Below, piece after piece: positions 26,766 to 35,208 of a stretch of DNA of 64,000 bases. The translations under genes were made by a program, and so were the position numbers. This DNA is from CAHJXF01 sp038240015 (GTDB taxonomy: Bacteria > Pseudomonadota > Gammaproteobacteria > Burkholderiales > Burkholderiaceae_D): the NCBI GenBank assembly GCA_038240015.1, contig JBBSEF010000009.1, forward strand, positions 1-64,000. Direction: 5' to 3'. The notes beneath the pieces were generated by a model that worked only from the letters and a program-made list of their open reading frames with translations, searched no databases and was not told where the DNA came from. Position 1 is the stretch's first letter. Each line of letters starts with the position of its first letter.

Positions 26766-28594
26766 AATGCGTCTTCCGTTTCGATAGGGTTGCCAACAAG
26801 GTTGGCCTGCAATTCTTCACGTGGCAGAAAAGGAAACATGTCTTCGAGTCGAGGCGTGGCGATGCTGCCGTCCTCGAGCTGACGCGAGCTCAGTCGCGGC
26901 TCGAAACCTTGCTCGGGATCGAGCATCACTTCGATCAGCGTCGGCCCTTCGGCATCGAGTGCGCGACGCAACGGCTCGATGAAGTCGTGGCCGTTGATCC
27001 GCGTGTACGCAATCCCGAAGGCATCGGCGAGCTTGCCGAAGTTCGGAAAGCCGATTCCCGACGACGCGCTTTCGCCCACGCGCCGCTTGAAGAAATTGGT
27101 TTGCGACGTGCGGATGGACAAATAGCCGCCATTGTTGAGGACGACCAGCTTGATCGGGATCCGATTGGTGGCAAGCGTCTGGAGCTCCTGCAGGTTGAGC
27201 ATCAGGCTGCCGTCGCCGGCGAGGCACACGACGCGGCGCTGTCCGCCGCGCGCGTCCAGCGCGCCGAAATAAGCGCCGATCGCAGCCGGCAGGTCGTAGC
27301 CCATCGACGCGCTACCCGAATTCGAGAACAACCGCTGGCCCTGCTTCAATCTCGCGGTCTGGAACGACACGATGCACGCGGCTGCATTGCCGGTGACGAC
27401 GACGTCGTCGGCATCGAGCTGATCGAAAAGGCCTTCGACGAATGCATAGGGATTCAGCGGCCGTGCGGGATCCCGCTTGGCGTCGGTCACGTTCGGATAG
27501 CGTTCGCCGCGCTCTTTGCACCAGGCGAGCCACGATGGCGGAACATGCACGCGCTCCCCTCGGCTGTCGAGCGCAGCCGTCATCGCGGTACAGAACGCGC
27601 GTGCATCGGCGCACAGCGTTTCGTTCGCGTGATAGGTGGGCTTGCGCATTTCCGCCTCGTCGATATCGACGTGGATCACATGCGCCGCGCTCGCGAACGA
27701 CGACCAGTTATAGCTGGTCTGCCGAATGTTCAGACGCGAACCGACGACAATCAGGAGGTCCGCGTTCTGCACGACGAAGTTGCCGGCGCGCGTGCCGATG
27801 GTCCCGGGCCGCCCGGCGAACAATGGGTGATCCGACGCGATCAGATCGTGGGTCCACGCGGTGACGACCGGGATCTGCAGGCGTTCGGCCAACGCAACGA
27901 AAGCATCGACTGCGCCCGCGAGCCGCACGCCCGTTCCCCCCATCAGCACCGGGCGCCTGGCCTGGGAGAGCCGCTCGACGATGTCGACGCAGCGCGCGCC
28001 GAGGTCGGTGTCGACGGGCCCATGCGATCGTTCATCCGGCACATAGCGCTCCAGCGACGCGGGCTCGATTTGCGACGACTGCACATCGATGGGAATGTCG
28101 AGCCATACCGGACCCGGCCTTCCCGACGTCGCCAGATGCCAAGCCTTGTCGAACTCGTACGCGATGCGCGAGGGGTCGGTCACGACCGTCGCGTACTTCG
28201 TGATCGGCGTCGCCATGCGGACGATGTCGACTTCCTGATCGCCCAACTGGCGCAGGCCCGGAACCGGCGTCGCAGCCAGGCAGGTCTCGCGCTTGACCTG
28301 TCCCGACAGCACGATCATGGGGATCGAATCGGTCCACGCGCCGAACACGCCATTCAGTGCGTTGATGCTGCCCGGACCCGTCGTGACGATGCACACGCCG
28401 GGTTGCGCGGCGAGTCGCGCATAGCCTTCGGCGGCCATCGCGCACGCCTGTTCGTGATGCTGATAGACCGCCGAAATGCGCGGGTGATAACCGAACGCGT
28501 CGTTGAGAAACATCGCTCCCCCGCCCGTCAGCGTGAAAACGTGCGAGACACCGGCGTCAGCGACGCGATCGGCAAGATATTCGGAGACGCGCAT
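26762..28594 (-). CDS. ThDP-dependent carboligase (acetolactate-synthase-like)
   Basis: 610-aa thiamine diphosphate enzyme with all three domains: N-terminal PYR domain with catalytic Glu at E48 ('HHEQACAMAAEGYAR'), middle domain ~200-340, and C-terminal PP domain with 'CLAGDGSLMLNLQELQTLA' and 'VVLNNGGYLSIR'. In a CDP-3,6-dideoxyhexose locus the closest functional precedent is YerE, which transfers a two-carbon unit from pyruvate to CDP-4-keto-3,6-dideoxyglucose in yersiniose synthesis. That role is inference; ordinary acetolactate synthase is unlikely since no small subunit is present. Confidence 0.82.
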   Translation of the reverse strand: MRVSEYLADRVADAGVSHVFTLTGGGAMFLNDAFGYHPRISAVYQHHEQACAMAAEGYARLAAQPGVCIVTTGPGSINALNGVFGAWTDSIPMIVLSGQVKRETCLAATPVPGLRQLGDQEVDIVRMATPITKYATVVTDPSRIAYEFDKAWHLATSGRPGPVWLDIPIDVQSSQIEPASLERYVPDERSHGPVDTDLGARCVDIVERLSQARRPVLMGGTGVRLAGAVDAFVALAERLQIPVVTAWTHDLIASDHPLFAGRPGTIGTRAGNFVVQNADLLIVVGSRLNIRQTSYNWSSFASAAHVIHVDIDEAEMRKPTYHANETLCADARAFCTAMTAALDSRGERVHVPPSWLAWCKERGERYPNVTDAKRDPARPLNPYAFVEGLFDQLDADDVVVTGNAAACIVSFQTARLKQGQRLFSNSGSASMGYDLPAAIGAYFGALDARGGQRRVVCLAGDGSLMLNLQELQTLATNRIPIKLVVLNNGGYLSIRTSQTNFFKRRVGESASSGIGFPNFGKLADAFGIAYTRINGHDFIEPLRRALDAEGPTLIEVMLDPEQGFEPRLSSRQLEDGSIATPRLEDMFPFLPREELQANLVGNPIETEDAL

Positions 28595-28610
28595 GGAATC
28601 GATTCGATTC

Positions 28611-29822
28611 TCAGAGACGGATCAGGCGCGCTTCAGGCAGCGCGTCGCGCAGCCGCCCGACCACGACCTCGGCGTCCACGGCGATCGCGATCGCCACGTC
28701 GGCATCGATCGCTCGCGCGCGTGCGATTCCATCGTCAGGTGATACGACGAGGTGACCGGCAAGGCGGCGGCCCTGCTTGCCGGCGTCGGTGTCGATGATG
28801 CAATCGATCGCGCATGCGCCAAGCGCCGTCTGCGCGAGCAAGCGTTGCGCGTGCGAGCCTGCACCCCACAAGACCAGAGCCTGCCTGTTGCTGCGCAATC
28901 CCTCGAAAGTTTCGATGTCGACCGAGCTCGTCATCGATGCACGACATGCAGCGATATAACACTCGACCTGCGTTTCGGTGTGAGCGCGAGTTGACGACGC
29001 GGCGGGAGTGCGTACGGCATCGTCATTGTTGGCCAGCAGAACACCGGTCGCCGGATAGAGCTGTCCGGCGCCGAGGTCGAGCGTTCGATTCCAGCGGCAA
29101 AGCGCTTTCATGCCGCATCGTGTTGCAAGCCCCTCGAGCGCTTCAGCATCGAAATGATTGATGTGCTCCGGATCGAAGAAATAAAACGGCGGAAAGCCAT
29201 CGACCGTATAGCGCGACGCATCGGGAACTTCTAGATAGACCAGCCCTCCGGAAGACACGCGCCGCGCCACCCGTTGCAGCGCTTGCGCCGCTTCGAACAC
29301 GTGCTCGAGCACATGCGAGAGCACGATCAGATCGTAACGGACCGGATCGGTCGGCCAGTCGTCGGCTTCGAGTTCACCGACGTGCGCGACGATGCCCGCG
29401 ACACACATCGCGCTCACACAGCCTTGGGCCGGATCGATTCCCGAAACACGTGCATATCCGCGCTGACGGAATGCGCGCAAGAGACCGCCGCGACCCGCGC
29501 CCACGTCGAGAATCGCAGCGTCTGGCGCAATGTGCGGCGCAAGCAGCTCGACGAGTTCGGCAAGCCGCTTTGCGTCGTTGGCCGATTCGCCCGAACCACT
29601 AGCGTCGACGGCCGTGTCGTATTTCGAATGTTGCGCGTAGTGGCCGCGATAATCCTGCGCGGTCGCGCCGGATGCCGCGAAGACGGTTCCGCAATCACTG
29701 CACGCGGCGATCCGCGTTTCGCGAGGCAGACGACTGTCGTCGAAGAGCGCATAGCGCTGTTCGCACAGCAACGCGGCCGCGGCATGTCCGCATACCGGAC
29801 AAGAGCGATGCGCGCGACTCAT
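28611..29822 (-). CDS. sugar C-methyltransferase-like SAM enzyme
   Basis: 403 aa. Residues ~8-50 form a zinc ribbon ('CPVCGHAAAALLCEQ', 'AACSDCGTVF') typical of sugar C-methyltransferases (Methyltransf_13). The SAM domain has 'AILDVGAGRGGLLRAFRQRG' and 'LIVLSHVLEHV'. The last ~120 residues are the Methyltransf_14-like module with 'ALVLWGAGSHAQRLLAQ', a Rossmann-type repeat. Family members act on nucleotide-linked keto-deoxy sugars. It overlaps the FkbM gene by one base (TGATG) and is 16 nt ahead of the ThDP enzyme gene. Confidence 0.85.
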   Translation of the reverse strand: MSRAHRSCPVCGHAAAALLCEQRYALFDDSRLPRETRIAACSDCGTVFAASGATAQDYRGHYAQHSKYDTAVDASGSGESANDAKRLAELVELLAPHIAPDAAILDVGAGRGGLLRAFRQRGYARVSGIDPAQGCVSAMCVAGIVAHVGELEADDWPTDPVRYDLIVLSHVLEHVFEAAQALQRVARRVSSGGLVYLEVPDASRYTVDGFPPFYFFDPEHINHFDAEALEGLATRCGMKALCRWNRTLDLGAGQLYPATGVLLANNDDAVRTPAASSTRAHTETQVECYIAACRASMTSSVDIETFEGLRSNRQALVLWGAGSHAQRLLAQTALGACAIDCIIDTDAGKQGRRLAGHLVVSPDDGIARARAIDADVAIAIAVDAEVVVGRLRDALPEARLIRL

Positions 29823-30883
29823 CACGGCAAGGCGTACAGCACGGTATCGAAGCCGTTGTGTGCGTGGCTGCGAATGTGGAAGCGGTAGTCGAGATCCCAG
29901 TTTTCGATTTGCAGCGCGATCGCCCACAAATCTTCGGGACGGTGATAGATGCTGATCGCAAGACCCGGCCGCCAGCGCGCGATGGTGGCGGCGGCTCCCG
30001 CAAGCGCTTCGCCTTCGGCGCCCTCGATGTCCATCTTGACGAGATTCGGCTTGAGGTCTTCGCACACGTCGTCGATCCGCATCACCGCGATCGAGGAACT
30101 TCCATGGGGGTCGAGGTGCGCGGCTGCGCCGGTTCCGCCGGTAAACGATAGCGCGCCGTTGCGCGAATAGGCGCCTGCCTTGAGGCAACGACCGCGGCCG
30201 AGCTCGCCGGCCCATCGTTCGAGCCGCGCGAAATTTTTCTCGTCGGGTTCGAACGCCAGGAAGTCGGCGAGCTCGTAGCCGCTGTTCATCCACAGGCGCA
30301 GAGTGTCTCCGTCGAACGCGCCGCAATCGATCACCGACATGGGCGATGCCCAGCGCGGCAAATCTTCCGGCACGTATTGCACGCGCGGATCGGGTGATCG
30401 CAATCCCTCGTAAGACCCTTCGCGCCGCAACCCGAGCTGCTCGTCGAAAATTTTTCGGCTCACCGGCTCTCCGAGCAAGGCGCGCGCGGCCGCGATGTCG
30501 TCCGCATGGCTGTCCCACGGGAAACGAGGCGCGAGCCAATAGGGGATTTCGGGCAGCCACGCTTCGTCGTCGCAGTATTGCCAGAACGTCCGCACCGTCC
30601 GGAAGTTGGACGCATGCAGACGAGAAACGATCTCTGCGGTCGGAAAAGTGTGGCTGTGCACCGAGATGACCGCGTCGTTGTCGGCGAGCGCGTGCGCCTG
30701 TGCGGCGTCCTCGAGCGTGAGTACCGGGATGCCGTCGACCTGATTGATCGCACGCGCCTTCGCGTCGATAAAACATCGCGGCGCAACACCATCGGCGCGG
30801 CACTTCGCGAGTATCGCCCTCCCCATCAACCCTGCGCCGTAGATCATCGTCGGAGCAGTCTGTGTTTGCTGTTCACGGTTCAT
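29822..30883 (-). CDS. FkbM family methyltransferase with N-terminal Rossmann-like module
   Basis: 353 aa. Residues ~10-90 form a nucleotide-binding-like module ('MIYGAGLMGRAILAKCRADG', 'PRCFIDAKARA') and ~160-353 the FkbM methyltransferase ('MSVIDCGAFDGDTLRLWM', 'FLAFEPDEKNFARLE', 'NLVKMDIEGAEGEAL', 'LAISIYHRPEDLW'). FkbM enzymes O-methylate sugars or related groups. ATG 30883 overlaps the epimerase stop (ATGA) and has an AGAGG upstream; a start at 30916 lacks this. Confidence 0.88.
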   Translation of the reverse strand: MNREQQTQTAPTMIYGAGLMGRAILAKCRADGVAPRCFIDAKARAINQVDGIPVLTLEDAAQAHALADNDAVISVHSHTFPTAEIVSRLHASNFRTVRTFWQYCDDEAWLPEIPYWLAPRFPWDSHADDIAAARALLGEPVSRKIFDEQLGLRREGSYEGLRSPDPRVQYVPEDLPRWASPMSVIDCGAFDGDTLRLWMNSGYELADFLAFEPDEKNFARLERWAGELGRGRCLKAGAYSRNGALSFTGGTGAAAHLDPHGSSSIAVMRIDDVCEDLKPNLVKMDIEGAEGEALAGAAATIARWRPGLAISIYHRPEDLWAIALQIENWDLDYRFHIRSHAHNGFDTVLYALP

Positions 30884-31947
30884 GCGGATACCTCTTCCGG
30901 GACGTGCAATTTCCAATCCACGGTGCGACCGATCGCGTCGTCGAGCGCAACGCGCGTGGCGAGGCCGAGTTCATCGCGGGCCCGCGTCGTGTCGGGAACG
31001 TAGTGACGACCGCCGGCCGAATTTCCATCGACGCGAACCCGCACCTCGCGGCCGCTCGCTGCCGCGCATCGGTTCGCAAGCGCAGCGATCGACACGGCTT
31101 CATCTGCGCCGACGTTGTAGGGTCGCATTGCGCGTCCCTCGACGAGGATCGTCAGCAGCCACACGACCAGGTCGCTCATGTACAGGTAGGAACGCAAGGG
31201 TTTGCCGTCGCCCTTGATGTGGATCTCATCGCCTTCGAGCGCATCGCGGATGAAGTTGCCGATCGCGAAGTGGGAATCGAAAGGCATGTGCGGGCCGACG
31301 AAAGCGAAGCAGCGCGCGATGGTGATGTGAAGACCTCGCGTCGCATGCCAGATCGCCGCCAGTTGTTCGGCCGCACGCTTGCCTTCGGCGTAGGCGTTGC
31401 CTGGATCGAGCACGTCGGGCGCGCCCCGATAATCCTCGACGAGTCGCTCGATCGCTGGCGGCTGCACGCCATAGACCGCGCCTGAACTGATCAGCAGAAT
31501 CTTTGCATCGCGATGGGGCGCGGCCCATCGCAGCAGGTTGCGCGTGCCGCTGACGATGGTGTCGAACATGCGATCGGGGTTTTCGGCATTGAGCTTCGCG
31601 CTCGCTTCGGTCGCCGCGTGAATCACGTGCGTGATGGGTCCGTCGACGGCGAGGTGCGCATCGCGCACGTCGGCCGCGATCCATTCGATTTCTTCGGCCG
31701 CATGAAGCTCGGGATATAGCCGCGCGAATACCTCGGGTCGGCGGCTCAACGCCACGATACGAAGGTCGAGCGACTTCGCGCGATTGAGCGCCACCAGCGC
31801 ATCGAGCAGCCACGTGCCGAACCAGCCGGTCGCACCGGTGACAAGGACGCGCGCGCCGCGCAGCTCACGCTCGAAGCGCGCGGCGTGCTTCAACACGTCG
31901 TCGATATCGCGTGGGTCGAGGCCGGACAGCGAGGCGGCATTCATCAT
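30880..31947 (-). CDS. NAD-dependent sugar epimerase/reductase (SDR)
   Basis: 355-aa extended SDR: 'ARVLVTGATGWFGTWLLDAL' (NAD site) near residue 33, 'IHAATEASAKLN', Ser in 'ILLISSGAVYG' and catalytic YxxxK in 'NAYAEGKRAAEQLA'. In this position after rfbH it may be the CDP-abequose/paratose synthase (RfbJ/RfbS) or a YerF-like reductase. The 'TEASAKLNAENPDRMFD' region resembles 4-reductases of such loci, but I cannot decide between them. Overlaps rfbH stop by one base (TGATG). Confidence 0.85.
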   Translation of the reverse strand: MMNAASLSGLDPRDIDDVLKHAARFERELRGARVLVTGATGWFGTWLLDALVALNRAKSLDLRIVALSRRPEVFARLYPELHAAEEIEWIAADVRDAHLAVDGPITHVIHAATEASAKLNAENPDRMFDTIVSGTRNLLRWAAPHRDAKILLISSGAVYGVQPPAIERLVEDYRGAPDVLDPGNAYAEGKRAAEQLAAIWHATRGLHITIARCFAFVGPHMPFDSHFAIGNFIRDALEGDEIHIKGDGKPLRSYLYMSDLVVWLLTILVEGRAMRPYNVGADEAVSIAALANRCAAASGREVRVRVDGNSAGGRHYVPDTTRARDELGLATRVALDDAIGRTVDWKLHVPEEVSA

Positions 31948-33347
31948 CAGAACCCGACTCCGAAGAACCGTTCGATCGAACTCGCCGCGTACTCGAGCAT
32001 CGCTTGGTCGAGGCCGGGATAAACGCCGATCCAGAACGTGTCGTTCATCACGCGATCGGCGTTGGACAGGTTGCCGACGACGCGAACCTCGCGACCCTGC
32101 ATGTACGGCTGCCGCGTGAGATTGCCCGAGAACAACAGACGCGTGCCGATCTTGCGTTCGTCCAGATAGGTCAACAGATCGACGCGCCGCGTCGCCGCGG
32201 CTTCGCGAAGCGTGATCGGAAATCCGAACCACGACGGATCGGCATGCGGCGTAGCCTGCGGCAGTTCGAGAAACTCTTCGCAAGCCGCAAGGCGCTGGTG
32301 AAGAAACGCGAAGTTGCGTCGCCGCGAGGCGATGAAGCCTTCGAGCCGATCCATCTGCGCCAATGCACACGCGGCCTGCATGTCGGTGATCTTGAGGTTG
32401 TAGCCGAGGTGGCTGTAGCTGTACTTGTGGTCGTAGCCGAACGGCAGATCGCCCAGCTTCCAGCAGAAGCGTTTGCCGCAGGTGTTGTCGGCGCCCGGCG
32501 CGCAATAGCAATCGCGCCCCCAGTCGCGGATCGATTCGGCGGCGCGCTTCAACAGCGGATCGTTGACGAGCACCGCACCACCCTCGCCCATCGTGATGTG
32601 ATGCGCGGGATAGAAGCTCAGGGTCGCAAGGTCGCCGAAGGTGCCGACTTTGCGGCCGCGGTACGTGGCGCCGAGCGCGTCGCAGCAGTCTTCGACCAAC
32701 CACAGGTTATGGCGCTTGCAGAAGTCGACGACCGCATCGACGCTGAAAGGATTGCCGAGCGTGTGCGCGATCATCACTGCGCGCGTGCGATCCGAGAACG
32801 CGGCTTCGAGCTGACTCGCGTCGATGTTGTAGGTCGGAATATCGACGTCGACGAACACCGGCACCGCGCCGTTCTGCAGGATCGGGTTGACGGTCGTCGG
32901 AAAACCCGCTGCGACCGTGATCACTTCATCGCCGGGACGAATCGCGCGGTCTTCGAGCAACGGGGACGTGAGCGTCGTGAAGGCGACGAGATTGGCCGAC
33001 GATCCCGAGTTGACGGTCATCGCATGCGCGACGCCGATGTAGTCGGCAAGCCGCTTTTCGAACAGGGCGTTGAAGCGTCCGGTGGTGAGCCAGCCATCGA
33101 GCGAAGCATCGACCATGCGCATCATCTCGGGCGCGCCGATCACCTTGCCCGACGGCGGGATCGGCGTCGTACCCGGTGTGAAGGACGTAGCCGGGGCCTG
33201 ATTCGCGTATTGCTCGACGAGCGCGAGGATTTGCGTGCGAAGGTTGTCCCGCGCGGTATGGAGCGGTGCATCCCGCCCGTCATCTCGCGCGGCAGCCGAT
33301 GGCTGTTCCAAAGGCGTGATGGCGATGATCGGCGTCGCCGCATTCAT
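31947..33347 (-). CDS. rfbH: CDP-6-deoxy-L-threo-D-glycero-4-hexulose-3-dehydrase (E1)
   Basis: 466-aa PMP/[2Fe-2S] enzyme that removes the C3 hydroxyl of CDP-4-keto-6-deoxyglucose, with an E3-type reductase as partner. Two diagnostic traits are visible. The PLP-lysine of the aminotransferase fold is His (H249 in 'SFYPAHHITMGEGG'), and the iron-sulfur ligands follow C-x57-C-x1-C-x7-C exactly (C222, C280, C282, C290). N-terminus 'LRTQILALVEQYANQ' is standard. TGATG overlap with rfbG. No E3 (RfbI/ddhD) reductase is found in the window. Confidence 0.95.
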   Translation of the reverse strand: MNAATPIIAITPLEQPSAAARDDGRDAPLHTARDNLRTQILALVEQYANQAPATSFTPGTTPIPPSGKVIGAPEMMRMVDASLDGWLTTGRFNALFEKRLADYIGVAHAMTVNSGSSANLVAFTTLTSPLLEDRAIRPGDEVITVAAGFPTTVNPILQNGAVPVFVDVDIPTYNIDASQLEAAFSDRTRAVMIAHTLGNPFSVDAVVDFCKRHNLWLVEDCCDALGATYRGRKVGTFGDLATLSFYPAHHITMGEGGAVLVNDPLLKRAAESIRDWGRDCYCAPGADNTCGKRFCWKLGDLPFGYDHKYSYSHLGYNLKITDMQAACALAQMDRLEGFIASRRRNFAFLHQRLAACEEFLELPQATPHADPSWFGFPITLREAAATRRVDLLTYLDERKIGTRLLFSGNLTRQPYMQGREVRVVGNLSNADRVMNDTFWIGVYPGLDQAMLEYAASSIERFFGVGF

Positions 33348-34444
33348 CACGCCACCTCCACTTCGAGCGATGCGTCGTGCGAGGCGATCTGGTTCTGCAT
33401 GGATGCGCGAACCTCGCCGCCATCGAGCGCGACGCGATACCCGTCCGCGGTACGTGCGATCGACTCGTCGATCGCCCACAGCGGGCGCCATCCCAGTTGG
33501 TCACGTGCCTTCGTGCTGTCGAGCGTGAGCGTGGCTGCTTCATGCAGCGACGCATCTTCGGCAACATGCCAGAGCGCGCCGCGACCGAGCGCTTGCGCGA
33601 AGCGCTCCGCCACATCGGCCACCGGGATCGAACCTTCTGCGTCGGGACCGAAATTCCACGCGCCGCCGTAGCGATGCGGTTCAAGCGCCAGACGTTCGGC
33701 CAGCATCAGGTAGCCGCGCAGCGGATCGAGCACGTGTTGCCACGGGCGCGTCGCGTCGGGGTAGCGGATTGGCACCGAGCGGCCATGCATCGCGCCGCGA
33801 ACCAGATCGGGGATGAGCCGATCGGCCGCCCAGTCGCCGCCGCCGATGACGTTGCCCGCGCGTGCCGTGGCGACGCCGGTCGTCGCGCCGGCTGCCGATC
33901 CATCGAAGAACGAGCGCCGCCACGAGGCGGTCGCGATCTCGGCTGCGGCCTTGCTGCTGCTGTAGGGATCATGTCCGCCAAGCGCATCGCCTTCGCGAAA
34001 GGCGCGCGCTACACCACTCTGCGCGCCGCTTTGCTCATAGCATTTGTCCGACGTGACGACGACGACCGCGCGCGCGGTCTTGACCACGCGCAGCGCGTCG
34101 AGCAACGCGATGGTGCCCATCACATTGGTCGTCCACGTGGCCGCGGCGTCGTCGTACGATGCGCGAACCAGCGGCTGCGCGGCCAGATGAAAAACGATCT
34201 CGGGCCGCGCAACGCGAACCACGTCGACGACCGCATTCGCATCGCGCACATCGACGATGCGTGAATCGCAGGCGCCTGCGATGTCGGCTTCGGTAAACAG
34301 ATTCGGCTGCGTCGAAGGCGCCAGCGCAAGCCCGGTGATTTCAGCGCCGAGGTGTTTCAACCACAGCGTCAGCCAGCCACCCTTGAACCCCGTATGGCCG
34401 GTGACCAGAACGCGCTTGTCGCGCCAGAAACCCGCATCGATCAC
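33347..34444 (-). CDS. rfbG: CDP-glucose 4,6-dehydratase
   Basis: 365-aa SDR converting CDP-glucose to CDP-4-keto-6-deoxyglucose. Starts 'MIDAGFWRDKRVLVTGHTGF', nearly the standard RfbG start, from GTG 34444, which overlaps the rfbF stop (GTGA). 'HLAAQPLVRASY', 'VVVVTSDKCYE', 'GGHDPYSSSKAAAE' (YxxxK) and 'ARAGNVIGGGDWAADRLIPD' follow. A longer frame from ATG 34477 would overlap rfbF by 37 nt and lacks support. Confidence 0.95.
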   Translation of the reverse strand: MIDAGFWRDKRVLVTGHTGFKGGWLTLWLKHLGAEITGLALAPSTQPNLFTEADIAGACDSRIVDVRDANAVVDVVRVARPEIVFHLAAQPLVRASYDDAAATWTTNVMGTIALLDALRVVKTARAVVVVTSDKCYEQSGAQSGVARAFREGDALGGHDPYSSSKAAAEIATASWRRSFFDGSAAGATTGVATARAGNVIGGGDWAADRLIPDLVRGAMHGRSVPIRYPDATRPWQHVLDPLRGYLMLAERLALEPHRYGGAWNFGPDAEGSIPVADVAERFAQALGRGALWHVAEDASLHEAATLTLDSTKARDQLGWRPLWAIDESIARTADGYRVALDGGEVRASMQNQIASHDASLEVEVA

Positions 34445-35208
34445 CACACTTTCCACGGTGCTGCCCCGGTGGCCCACAATTCTTCAAGGAGAGTTTTCTC
34501 GCGCAGCGTATCCATCGGCTGCCAGAAACCGGGATGCCGCCAGGCGCGCAGTTGATCGTCGGCGGCGAGCCGCTGCAGCGGGGCATGCTCCCAAAAGCTG
34601 TCATCGCCCTCAATGTAATCGATGACATCGCGCGACAACACAGAAAAGCCGCCGTTGATCCAGGCGCCCTCGCCGGCAGGCTTCTCGCGAAATTCGACGA
34701 CGCGGTCACCCGACACGTCGAGTGCGCCGAAGCGGCCCGGCGGCTGGACCGCGGTGATGGTGGCCTTCTTGCCATGCGACCGATGAAACGCGATCGACGC
34801 GCCGATGTCGACGCTGCCCAGGCCGTCGCCGTAGGTGAGACAGAAAGTGTCGTCGTCGATATGCTCGGCCACGCGCTTGATGCGTCCTCCAGTCTGCGTC
34901 GTGTCGCCGGTGTCGACCAGCGTCACGCGCCACGGCTCGGCGCGACGCTCGTGAACTTCCATCGCGTTCTTGGCGAGATCGAACGTGACATTCGAGGTGT
35001 GCAGAAAATAATTCGCGAAGAATTCCTTGATCACGTAGCCCTTGTACCCGAGACACACGACAAAGTCGTGAAGCCCGTGGGCCGAATAGATCTTCATGAT
35101 GTGCCAGAGAATCGGGCGGTCTCCGATCTCGACCATGGGCTTTGGGCGTTGCACGGTCTCTTCGGAGAGCCGCGTGCCCAGACCTCCCGCGAGGATGACG
35201 ACTTTCAT
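34441..35208 (-). CDS. rfbF: glucose-1-phosphate cytidylyltransferase
   Basis: 255-aa nucleotidyltransferase making CDP-glucose, first step of CDP-3,6-dideoxyhexose synthesis. 'MKVVILAGGLGTRLSEET' with the phosphate-binding loop, 'RPKPMVEIGDRPILWHIM', 'CLTYGDGLGSVDI' (metal Asp), 'FWEHAPLQRLAADDQLRAWR'. Size equals the family norm. ATGA overlap with the flavoprotein gene upstream. Confidence 0.96.
   Translation of the reverse strand: MKVVILAGGLGTRLSEETVQRPKPMVEIGDRPILWHIMKIYSAHGLHDFVVCLGYKGYVIKEFFANYFLHTSNVTFDLAKNAMEVHERRAEPWRVTLVDTGDTTQTGGRIKRVAEHIDDDTFCLTYGDGLGSVDIGASIAFHRSHGKKATITAVQPPGRFGALDVSGDRVVEFREKPAGEGAWINGGFSVLSRDVIDYIEGDDSFWEHAPLQRLAADDQLRAWRHPGFWQPMDTLREKTLLEELWATGAAPWKVW

Noticed and set aside
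26762..28594. ThDP enzyme as housekeeping acetolactate synthase (ilvB)
   Set aside because: No regulatory subunit ilvN/ilvH or ilvC next to it, and it is embedded in a sugar operon with overlapping codons.
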